Shown piece by piece: positions 51,538 to 59,476 of a stretch of 64,000 nucleotides of DNA. The notes beneath the pieces are model-generated. The model did not search any database. It was not told the origin of the DNA and saw only the letters and a list, made by a program, of their open reading frames with translations. This stretch comes from Hamadaea tsunoensis DSM 44101 (GTDB taxonomy: Bacteria; Actinomycetota; Actinomycetes; Mycobacteriales; Micromonosporaceae): assembly GCF_000428945.1 (NCBI RefSeq), contig NZ_AUAX01000015.1, forward strand, positions 124,001-188,000, in the 5' to 3' direction. The position numbers were made by a program, and so were the translations under genes. Position 1 is the first letter of the stretch. Each line of letters starts with the position of its first letter.

Positions 51538-54500
51538 TCAGTAGAGGCGCACGGCGCTCGTGAGGCCGGCCAGCCGCGCCTGAACCCGCTCCAGCCGGTC
51601 GGCCGGTCCGGCCTCGCCCGGCGACGCGGCCGCCTCCTCCTGATAGAGGCGTACGGCCTCGGTCAGCGACCCGATCGCCGCGTCGTCGGCGCCCAGGGCC
51701 ACCTGGAGCTCGGCCCGGTGCGCGAGCGTGAGGGCGAGGGCGGCCCGGTGGGTGCCGGGCGATCGGCGCGCGAGCGGCCGGTACAGCGTCGTCGCCGCCT
51801 CCAGCATGGCGAGCCCCTCGGCCTGGTCCCCGAGCGCGTCACAGACGACCGCCTGGAGGTAGCGGGTGGCGGCGAGCCCGGACAGAGCCGCCTCGTCCTG
51901 ACCGACCGCGAGACTCTCCAGAATCTGCGCCGCGTTGACCAGGACGGCCAGGGCCCGCCGGTGGTCGGCGTTCGCCGTCAGCATGTACGCCTGCCGGACC
52001 AGCGCCTCGGCGAACCGTCCCCGATCGGCCGGCCGGCCGCTGCCGGCCAGCGCGCGGCGGATCGCGGCCGCCTCCCCCGCCGCGTTGACGGCAGCGGACA
52101 GGCCGCCCAGGTCGGCGAGGAGCAACGACTGACCCGCCAGCGCTTCGGCGAGCCCGGCATCGAAGCCGCTGCTCCGCTTCGACAGGAAACGCAACCTCGC
52201 GACGCCGTCGGCCAGCGCCTGGGCCGCCGCCTCGGTCCGGCCCTCGGACCGGTGCACCGCCGACAGCAACGACCAGCCGGCCGCGACCGCGGCCAGATAG
52301 TCGTCGGCGTCGCCGGTCCGCGCCGCGCCGGCGATGCCGAGTGCCTCGGTGAGCGGCTCGGCCGCGTCCGAACGTCCGCCGGCGTACCGCATCCGGCCGA
52401 GGCGCAGCAGGGCGAGGCACAGCGCCGCGGGCGGGACCCGGGCCGCGTCCGCCAGCCGGCGCGTCAAGGTGACCTGGTTGCCTGCGGTCGCCAGCGCGTC
52501 CGCCGGCCGCCCCGCCGCGAGCAGATCGGCGAAGCCGCCCAGGACCACCGCGAACGCCGGTTCCAGGTGGGGATGGGCGAGCGCTGCGCGACGCAGTCCG
52601 GAGACGAGCTCGACAAGCTCGGTCCCGGCCGTCCCCGCGATCAGCTCCACCGGATCGGCGAGGCTGTCGACGATCGCCGCCAGCACCGTCGTGGGGCTGG
52701 CCGCCCGACGCACCGTCGCGCGTACCTCGGCCAGCAGCGGATCCGCCAACGCGCCACCGCCGGCCACCGCCGTGAGGAACTCCGGGATCAACGCCACCCT
52801 CGTGGCCACCGTCCGCCAGGCGATCACCACCGCGTCCGGATGGCCCATGGCCTCGGCCACGACGGCGTACGCGTTCCTGCGCTGAACGTCGCCGGCCCGG
52901 TCCAGCGTCGCCCCGAAGAACGCGGGCCGGTTGGCCAGCACCCGCGCGAACAGGGCCGCGACGAGTTCGGGCGGTTCGATCGTGCTCCAGTACGCCGCGC
53001 CCCGCCCCGGCATGAGACCGCGCAGCCAGCCGAGGATCGTGTGCGGCGTCGGCCCGTGCGGCGCCACCACCCGCACCAGCGCGTCGGCTTCCCCGTGGCC
53101 CGCCGCGCCGTAGACGGCCGCCGCGGTCACGCACTCCTCAAGCTCGCGGGACGAGGCGAACGGGATCTGCGCGTACGCCGCCGCGCGCGTCCAGCGGTGC
53201 CGCTCGTCGGCGACCATCGCGGCCACGACCGACGCCTGGAAGTCCGCTCCCGCACCGGCGGGCTCGGTCGCCAGCAGCGCCGTCAACGCGAGTGTCTGCG
53301 CCGCCAGGGGGGTACGCCGGGCCGCGCCCGCGGCGAACGTCTCCGCCGGGATCTGCCGCTCGTCGACGTTCACGCCGATCGCCGTCAGGGCCGCGCCGAG
53401 GTCGCTCACGGCGACGCGGAACTCCGCCGTCCGGTCCGCCCCGGCCGCGGGCACCCCGACGGGATGGGAGGGCACCAGCCGGTCGGTGACGTCCACCTGC
53501 CACTCACCGGACTCTCGGGCGACCATCAGCAGGCGTACGCGACGGTTCGCCGCCGCCGCCGCGGCGATGTCGGTCCGCAGGTCGGCGTCGTCGACGACGA
53601 GGACCAGATCCTCGGTCAGACCCGACATGATCCCCGGGGAGGGCGCGGCGGTGGCGAACCCCGCGAGCAGGTCGCGCTCCCGCAGTCGCCGCACCAACTC
53701 GTACGCCAGCCGGGTCTTGCCGACACCGCTGGGCCCCGTGAGCAGCCGGATCGGCTCCTTTCCGGACAGTGCCCAGTCGAGAAGGGCGGACAGCTCCGGG
53801 CGGTCGGCGAAGCGTACCGCGGCGGCGCCGGGGTGCAGCAGCTCGAAGACGCCGGGCGCGGCGACCGCGCCGCTCTCGACGAACGGCAGGTCGACCGGGT
53901 CGGCACCCCGGTCGATGCCGGCCGCGGCGAGCGCCTGCGCGACGGCGGACTCGGCGAGGACGTCGCTCGACGGGACGATCCGCAGCTGCTCGCCGGGGCC
54001 GTCCAGAACCAGGCCCAGCAGGCGGTCGCCGGCCAGCACCGGCGACCCGGCGGGCACCGAGACCGCGGCCGGCGCGTCGGCGACGTACGCGCCGCCCCGC
54101 CGCCGGACGTGCAGCGGCATGTCGACCAGCCGGCCGTCCCCGCCGGGCGACCGGACCACGGCCGCGAACTCGACGGACTCCCGGGCCAGCAGACCCCAGC
54201 GGGCCGGTACGACGGCGTACGGCCACGCGGGCTCGGTCAGCTCCAGCAGCAGCACCGAACCCGCGCGAGCCACCTGGCGCGCAGGGAAGACGCGGTCGTC
54301 CACCTGGACGAGGTGATCGTCCTCCGTCGCGGCCACGGTGATCGCATGCCGGCCACCGACGAGGTAGCCCAGCCGGCCGCCGACGCGTACCGTGCGATCG
54401 GCCGGTGGGACGGCGGCCGCGGCAGGGACCGGATCAGGGCTGGAGAGCTCCGTCGGCGCGACCGTGCCCGGCTTGCCGGCCGGTGGCTCGCGCAGTCGCC

Positions 54501-56031
54501 GCAGACGTTCGCGGCCGGTAGCCGACAGCGCGCCCCGGGGCAGTTCGGCCATCGGCCGGCCACCCGCGGTCAGGGAGAGGTCGCCGGGGCCGCCGACCAG
54601 CACGGAGAACCGGCGGGCGGAGCGCGCCGTGTCGGCCATCATCTCGTCCGACACCGCCCGCGGCATCACCTCCAGTACGCGATCGGTCTCCGAACGGGTC
54701 AGCATGTCGGCGAGCAGTGCCGCGGCGCCCTCGATGAACTCGAACCGCCCCCCTTCGGCGTCGACGGCCGTCAGCAGCCCGCTCACCAGGAACTCCGCCA
54801 GCTGCGCCGGGCGGGCCGGGCGGAACATCGCACTGTGGATGTAGCGGATCATCGGCAGGATCGGCTCGCTCAGCGCCACGTACGCGCCCAGCCGGACCGC
54901 CTCCGCCGACGCTGTGGACCGGAACTGCCGGACGGCCCGCCGAGCGTCCGGCGCCTGCCGCTCGACCACCGCCTGCTCCTCGAAGGGGCCCGGTTCCATG
55001 AAGGCGACCGTCCCCGTGGCCGGCGGCCCGCCCGCGACCAGGCGCGACCATCGCCGCAGCCACGCGGCATTCAGCTCGACGACCGGCACGGGCCGGCCCG
55101 GCAGCGGTTCGAGACCGCCGTAAGGCCGGAACCTCAGCTCGACGTTGGGCGCCCCGATCCGGGGCGACGACAGGCGGCCGGCCAGCGTCGGCGCGGCCGT
55201 ATGCGACCACATGCGCTCAGGCAGCGGCTGCACGACAGTCACCGGGCCGGCCCCGGCCCAGGCGTGCAGCATCGCCGGTGCCGCGCCACTGGCCCAGTGC
55301 GGCGCGATGCAGTCGCTCAGGACGAACACCGCGGTCCGGCCGGTCGGATCGACGAGCCGCGCGGGGGCGTGGTCGCGGCCGTCGTGTCCGCGCAGCACCG
55401 CGTGACCCCGGTCGTCGCCGATCAACGTGAAGTCCTGGTAGCGGCGGAAGATCCCCGACTGGCGGGCGACCGTGGCGAACTCCGCGGCCTGCGTACGCCA
55501 GATCGCCATCGAGTCGCTCTGGTCGACGATGAACACCGCGCTGAACCGCCGCTCGGTACGCGCCCGGCGGACCGGTAGCCACGCGGCGGCGGTCCGGGCG
55601 GATTCGGCGATCAACCGCGCGGTCGCCGCCTCGTCGATCTCGGTCGACGGCCCGCGCCGGAACCCGATCCGCAGCGGCCGCAGCGCGCGCTGGACACCCC
55701 GCCGGTCGGCCAGCGCGAACGGCTCCGGCAGCGGGACGCGCACCGCCTGCGGGCCGCTGGGCGACTGGAGGCGTTCGGCGTACACCGGGATCCGTTCCGG
55801 GGCCGGGGGTTCCTCCGGGGTGGGCGGCGCGGGACGGTCCTGCCGGGCCGGCGGCTCATCCGGGGGAGGCTGCGGAGCGGGAGCGTCCGTCGCCGGGGTC
55901 GGGGCGGGACGCGCCGGGCTGGGGCGCCCGGGCTCCAGGCGGGTGGCCAGCCACAGCAGTTCGGCCAGCTCGAGGGGCGAGGCTTCCCGCCCGAGCTCGG
56001 CCAGGATCTGGCGCAGCGACTCAACCGCCAT
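51538..56031 (-). CDS. SAV_2336-type vWA / pseudo-trypsin / STAND NTPase / TPR giant fusion
   Basis: 1,497 residues. Order: a short SAV_2336-like helical head (1-33); Pro-rich linker (35-80); a vWA-like domain with MIDAS Asp170-x-Ser172-x-Ser174 (AVFIVDQSDSMAIW); helices to about 520; a beta barrel at about 548-692 resembling a trypsin-like fold with all three catalytic positions lost (ITVAATE where the His motif belongs, LLLEL for the Asp strand, PAGSPVLAG for GxSG); a P-loop NTPase of STAND type (GPSGVGKT at 766-773, LVLVVDDAD at 809-817); and TPR-like helices from about 1130 to the end. In related systems these parts are usually separate proteins. The ATG lies 11 bp inside the MoxR gene without its own ribosome site. 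It probably senses through the vWA/MoxR pair and the TPRs and acts through the STAND switch. Confidence 0.75.
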   Translation of the reverse strand: MAVESLRQILAELGREASPLELAELLWLATRLEPGRPSPARPAPTPATDAPAPQPPPDEPPARQDRPAPPTPEEPPAPERIPVYAERLQSPSGPQAVRVPLPEPFALADRRGVQRALRPLRIGFRRGPSTEIDEAATARLIAESARTAAAWLPVRRARTERRFSAVFIVDQSDSMAIWRTQAAEFATVARQSGIFRRYQDFTLIGDDRGHAVLRGHDGRDHAPARLVDPTGRTAVFVLSDCIAPHWASGAAPAMLHAWAGAGPVTVVQPLPERMWSHTAAPTLAGRLSSPRIGAPNVELRFRPYGGLEPLPGRPVPVVELNAAWLRRWSRLVAGGPPATGTVAFMEPGPFEEQAVVERQAPDARRAVRQFRSTASAEAVRLGAYVALSEPILPMIRYIHSAMFRPARPAQLAEFLVSGLLTAVDAEGGRFEFIEGAAALLADMLTRSETDRVLEVMPRAVSDEMMADTARSARRFSVLVGGPGDLSLTAGGRPMAELPRGALSATGRERLRRLREPPAGKPGTVAPTELSSPDPVPAAAAVPPADRTVRVGGRLGYLVGGRHAITVAATEDDHLVQVDDRVFPARQVARAGSVLLLELTEPAWPYAVVPARWGLLARESVEFAAVVRSPGGDGRLVDMPLHVRRRGGAYVADAPAAVSVPAGSPVLAGDRLLGLVLDGPGEQLRIVPSSDVLAESAVAQALAAAGIDRGADPVDLPFVESGAVAAPGVFELLHPGAAAVRFADRPELSALLDWALSGKEPIRLLTGPSGVGKTRLAYELVRRLRERDLLAGFATAAPSPGIMSGLTEDLVLVVDDADLRTDIAAAAAANRRVRLLMVARESGEWQVDVTDRLVPSHPVGVPAAGADRTAEFRVAVSDLGAALTAIGVNVDERQIPAETFAAGAARRTPLAAQTLALTALLATEPAGAGADFQASVVAAMVADERHRWTRAAAYAQIPFASSRELEECVTAAAVYGAAGHGEADALVRVVAPHGPTPHTILGWLRGLMPGRGAAYWSTIEPPELVAALFARVLANRPAFFGATLDRAGDVQRRNAYAVVAEAMGHPDAVVIAWRTVATRVALIPEFLTAVAGGGALADPLLAEVRATVRRAASPTTVLAAIVDSLADPVELIAGTAGTELVELVSGLRRAALAHPHLEPAFAVVLGGFADLLAAGRPADALATAGNQVTLTRRLADAARVPPAALCLALLRLGRMRYAGGRSDAAEPLTEALGIAGAARTGDADDYLAAVAAGWSLLSAVHRSEGRTEAAAQALADGVARLRFLSKRSSGFDAGLAEALAGQSLLLADLGGLSAAVNAAGEAAAIRRALAGSGRPADRGRFAEALVRQAYMLTANADHRRALAVLVNAAQILESLAVGQDEAALSGLAATRYLQAVVCDALGDQAEGLAMLEAATTLYRPLARRSPGTHRAALALTLAHRAELQVALGADDAAIGSLTEAVRLYQEEAAASPGEAGPADRLERVQARLAGLTSAVRLY

Positions 56032-57019
56032 AGGCGGATTTCAGGTTGTAGAGGCGCTGCGCGAGCTCCAGGCGCGACTGCTCGTCCAGGCCCACGTTGC
56101 CGGTCAGGAAGATGGCGTTGAGCAGCTGATCGGTGGCCAGCTCATGGGAGGAGCGGGCCGCCAGGAACTCGCGGATCAGCTCGCCGCTCTGGTCGGCGAG
56201 CCCGACGAGGTGCGCGTCGACGATCGCCCGCAGCTTGTCGACGTCGGGCTGCTGGATGGCGATCTGGATGCAGCGCCGCTTGAAGGCCGGCGGGAACTCG
56301 CGCTCGTCGTTGCTGGTCATCACGACGATCGGGAAATCGCGGCACTGGACGACGCCGCCGGCGACGCGCACGCGCTGCGCGCTCTCGGCGATCATCACCT
56401 CGGCGCCGCCGTCCTCACCGGGCTGCCGCAGCAGCTCGGGGATGTCGAAGGTGCCGTCCTCCAGGACGTTGAGCAGATCGTTCGGCAGATCCAGGTCGCT
56501 CTTGTCGATCTCGTCGATGAGCAGGACGTGCGGTCGTATGCGGGGCAGCAGCGCGGTGCCCAGCGGCCCGAGCCGGATGTAGTGGCCGACGTCCTCGGAG
56601 CCGCCACCACCGCCCTGCTGGGCGTCGTGCAGGCGGGCCAGGGGATCGTACTGGTAGAGGCCGTCCTGTTTGGTCGAGCGGCTGGAGATGTTCCACCGCA
56701 ACACCTTCCCCAGACCCAGCTCGTACGCGATCGCGAACGCCAGCGTCGACTTGCCGGTGCCGGGCGCGCCGGTGACCAGCATCGGCCGCCGCAGCAGCAG
56801 GGCGGCGTTGACGCGCTCCACGACGTCCGTGTCGGGCCGGTACCGCCGGCCAATCTCCTCGTCCTTCGCCGGGGCCGCCACGAGCGGGGCGACGGCGGGC
56901 GCCTCCCGGCCGAAGGTACGCCACGACGGCGGGTCGATCAGCCCGTCGATTCCGTCGTGCGGAACCCCGGTTCCCCGATAGATCCACCAGGCGGGCGGCT
57001 GCCGGATGTCATCGGCCAT
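56021..57019 (-). CDS. MoxR-type AAA+ ATPase
   Basis: 332 residues. Walker A GAPGTGKS at 84-91, Walker B HVLLIDEIDKSD at 164-175, sensor 1 VVMTSNDEREFPPAF and an arginine-finger region PPAFKRRCIQI. The insert SEDVGHYIRLGPLGTALLP lies between Walker A and B, as in MoxR proteins. MoxR ATPases act as chaperones that load or remodel a vWA partner; the vWA domain is in the next gene, which overlaps this one by 11 bp, and the upstream trypsin-VMAP gene overlaps it by 11 bp too. Such packing indicates an obligate complex. All NTPase residues look intact, so it should be active. Confidence 0.88.
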   Translation of the reverse strand: MADDIRQPPAWWIYRGTGVPHDGIDGLIDPPSWRTFGREAPAVAPLVAAPAKDEEIGRRYRPDTDVVERVNAALLLRRPMLVTGAPGTGKSTLAFAIAYELGLGKVLRWNISSRSTKQDGLYQYDPLARLHDAQQGGGGGSEDVGHYIRLGPLGTALLPRIRPHVLLIDEIDKSDLDLPNDLLNVLEDGTFDIPELLRQPGEDGGAEVMIAESAQRVRVAGGVVQCRDFPIVVMTSNDEREFPPAFKRRCIQIAIQQPDVDKLRAIVDAHLVGLADQSGELIREFLAARSSHELATDQLLNAIFLTGNVGLDEQSRLELAQRLYNLKSAYGG

Positions 57020-58844
57020 GGCCTGTCCCTCTTCTCGGCAAGCTCCAGCGGAACCGCTCCGCGGTCCGCTCCTCCCACAGCAGCGAGACGCCGGCCGCGA
57101 ACGCCATGTCCGGATCCTGCGCCGCCGCGGCCCGCAGCTCCCGCAGCGCCTCCGGAAGGTACGGGCTGGCGGCCATCTCCTCGCCGAGCCTGTCGCGCAG
57201 GCGAGCGCCGAGGCACTCGTTCCCGGAGATGCATCGCGGGCAGGACTCCCGCCGCCACAAGATCACGGGTACGCCGGCCGACACCGCGTCGGCCACCGGC
57301 TCCCGGGCCGCCGCCGGTCCGCTGAGCCCCAGTCCGCGGGCGACCCGCCGCTTCGAGGCCAGCCAGCCGACGTGCTCCTTGTGCGTACGCGGCTCGGCAG
57401 GGCACAGCAGCCACTCCAGGACGGCCAGCACCTCCTCGCGGGGCCGCGGTGCCGTCCGGATCACCTGCTGGTCCTCGTCGTCCCACTCGGGCTGGGGCGA
57501 TCCGCCGCGCTCGAACCGGGCGAGCCCGCGGACCACGACCGCGCTGACCACGCCCAGTTCCGCCTCGCCTTCGCCGAACGGATTGGCGACTCCCCACGTC
57601 TCGACCGGGTCAGCCAGATCGTCCGGCGGGAGGACGAACTCCACGGTCACCGCCCCGCCGGCGTCCGGCAGGTAGCTGTCGATCGCCACATCGAGCTGCT
57701 GCTGGACGGTCTCGCGGAGGTCTGCGACGCGGACGTCCTCGTCGAAGACGACGGGATGGCCCTCCTCGGTCCGGTCCGTCTCGACCCACACCGTCACCCG
57801 GTTCCACCGCTCGGTGCTGGTGGCGTCCGGTCCCGACACCGGTTTGCTCCGGACCACGATCCACGCGCGTTCGGACTCCGCGGGTTCCTCATACGCCGGG
57901 GCCACCGGAACGGCCGCGGGCGTCGCACGGGCGTGGCGCTCGATCCAGCCGTCGAGATCGGGACGCAGGTCGTTCTCCTGATCGCCGATGTGGCGCAGCA
58001 GGGTCGACATGTACAGGTTGATCTTTTCCGGGTCCCCCAGCGGCTGGGTCGCGAGCCATTCCACGACCTCCATCGGCTGGTCCAGCATCCGCGGATCTGA
58101 TAGCTCGGGGAGTCCGTGCACGCGGGACTTCAGCCAGGGGACGAGGTTGCCGCCGCGTACCCGCGTCGCCCGAAGGAGCAGGCCGCGCAGTTCGGCGTAC
58201 GCGGTGGCGTCGTACTGGCCGAGCCGGAGCCGGTGACCGAGCGGAGCCCAGTCGCTCATCAGGACCTCGGTCGGCAGCATCCGGCCCAGGGCACCGTTGC
58301 CCAAGGGCATGGCCTGGGTCACCATCCCGATAACCTGCGCGGTCCGCACGTCATAGACGCCGGCTCCCGAGAAGCCCGATTCGAGGTGCACCAGTTCGGC
58401 CTCCCGCGAGCTGAGCAGCTGGACGCCGTTCGCGCGGGGGGCGGGGGAAAGGGTCAGCTCGGCGGGGACGCCGCTGTCGGCGTAGGGCGGATAGCCGAAC
58501 GCGACGTACCTCGCCGTCGGTTCGATAGTCGGCCACGACAACGGGGCGAACCTGGCGGGTCGGCGGGACGTCGGCCGGCCGAGCCGGATGACCGCCACGT
58601 CGCCCCGGCTGTCGTCCTCCCCCTCCCGCCACGACCCCACGAACAGAACGGTCGCCCCGGGCTCGTCCTCGCCGCCCTTCAGGCGTACCTGGATCGGCGT
58701 GCCGAGCAGATCCGCCTCGTCCTCGCTGTCGAGCAGCCTCGTCACCACGTGAGCGCAGGTCAGGATGTGCTGACGATCGACCAGGATCCCGGCACCCACT
58801 TGCTCGCCGATGATCGCGTGCCATTCGTGGTTGTTGTCGTTCAC
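57009..58844 (-). CDS. Trypsin-like serine protease fused to a VMAP-like domain
   Basis: 611 residues, no signal peptide, so cytoplasmic. Residues 1-200 are a trypsin-like protease with an intact triad: His32 (ILTCAHVV), Asp82 (GDVAVIRL), Ser159 (SGFSGAGVYD). A helical middle follows (about 210-310), then a C-terminal region (about 340-611) with motifs of the VMAP C-terminal domain (GVPVILWRRESCPRC; QDPDMAFAAGVSLLWEE). VMAP (vWA-MoxR-associated protein) is the third member of the classic MoxR-vWA ternary systems; here it carries the protease, suggesting activation of a proteolytic step once the NTPases sense a signal. A CPRC-x5-C cluster near 545 may bind zinc. The function is predicted, not proven, in any organism I know. 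Confidence 0.75.
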   Translation of the reverse strand: MNDNNHEWHAIIGEQVGAGILVDRQHILTCAHVVTRLLDSEDEADLLGTPIQVRLKGGEDEPGATVLFVGSWREGEDDSRGDVAVIRLGRPTSRRPARFAPLSWPTIEPTARYVAFGYPPYADSGVPAELTLSPAPRANGVQLLSSREAELVHLESGFSGAGVYDVRTAQVIGMVTQAMPLGNGALGRMLPTEVLMSDWAPLGHRLRLGQYDATAYAELRGLLLRATRVRGGNLVPWLKSRVHGLPELSDPRMLDQPMEVVEWLATQPLGDPEKINLYMSTLLRHIGDQENDLRPDLDGWIERHARATPAAVPVAPAYEEPAESERAWIVVRSKPVSGPDATSTERWNRVTVWVETDRTEEGHPVVFDEDVRVADLRETVQQQLDVAIDSYLPDAGGAVTVEFVLPPDDLADPVETWGVANPFGEGEAELGVVSAVVVRGLARFERGGSPQPEWDDEDQQVIRTAPRPREEVLAVLEWLLCPAEPRTHKEHVGWLASKRRVARGLGLSGPAAAREPVADAVSAGVPVILWRRESCPRCISGNECLGARLRDRLGEEMAASPYLPEALRELRAAAAQDPDMAFAAGVSLLWEERTAERFRWSLPRRGTGHGR

Positions 58845-58857
58845 GGCAGCGCGTCCC

Positions 58858-59181
58858 TCACCGGTCCCGCGGCGCCCACGTCAGCCGGACGACCAGGTGC
58901 CCCTCGGCCTGCGTACGCGCGATCACCACGCCGGCCTCGGCGTTGAAGCGCACGCCGAACTCCACCTCGATCCCGTCGGGTTTGAGGGTGCCGGAGTTCA
59001 GGACGTTCAGGGTCTTCTCGGCGGCGCTACGGATCTGCGTCAGCGCGTCCTCGAAGGTCTCCTTCGCCTCAATGACCAGCTTCGTCCGGCTGACGGGCTG
59101 GAACCCCTCGTCACGCTCGTCGACCTCGACCACGACGTCACCGTCAGCGGAGGAAAACTTCATCAGCCTCGACGACGGCAT
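58858..59181 (-). CDS. Trypsin-co-occurring domain protein (Trypco1-like)
   Basis: 107 residues, all beta plus one helix. Opens with a strand pair (RLMKFSSADGDVVVEVDERD), a central amphipathic helix (ETFEDALTQIRSAAEKTLNV) and ends with two strands (GIEVEFGVRFNAEAGVVIAR; GHLVVRLTW). This matches the small Trypco1 domain that lies beside trypsin-like proteases in conflict-type operons. First gene of the minus-strand operon, 13 bp before the protease gene. It probably inhibits or guides the protease, by analogy with its constant co-occurrence. The ATG follows AGAGG with 6-nt spacing. Confidence 0.75.
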   Translation of the reverse strand: MPSSRLMKFSSADGDVVVEVDERDEGFQPVSRTKLVIEAKETFEDALTQIRSAAEKTLNVLNSGTLKPDGIEVEFGVRFNAEAGVVIARTQAEGHLVVRLTWAPRDR

Positions 59182-59250
59182 GCGGCACCTCTCAGCCAGA
59201 TCCCCCCGGATACGTCCGCCTACTATCGATCAGTGTCGTCACGGCATGCT

Positions 59251-59268
59251 ATCGGTCATCCGACCGAT
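59251..59268. promoter_or_regulatory. Inverted repeat upstream of the Trypco1-VMAP operon
   Basis: ATCGGTC-ATCC-GACCGAT: perfect 7-bp arms, 4-nt centre, 70 bp before the operon start. It may be an operator or a hairpin ending read-through from the toxin gene, which lies upstream on the same strand. The rest of the 295-bp gap shows no gene. Confidence 0.45.
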
Positions 59269-59476
59269 GAGCCGAGACGGCATCGCATGTGGACGACTGT
59301 CCGCATGCGACTGTCGAAAGGCTGACGCATTCGCCCGGGTCAGGTCCACCGGCGGAGCGACGCGGTGCCGAGCGGACCGTCCAAGGCAGTGGGCGAAACC
59401 TTCGAACCTCCACGCCGACCGCCGCCCCGGGAAGCCCCGCGTGTAGCGACGGTCGGCGTTGATGACGTGGAACGAC

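Noticed and set aside
51718-55578. A 1,286-codon open frame on the plus strand opposite the giant vWA/STAND gene
   Set aside because: It is Arg/Gly/Pro-rich, has no domain motifs and mirrors the codon bias of the real gene; a typical high-GC antisense shadow.
44797-59181. Search for a reverse transcriptase or diversity-generating repeat beside the conflict system
   Set aside because: Some related systems use one, but no reverse-transcriptase motif or template repeat was seen in the window.
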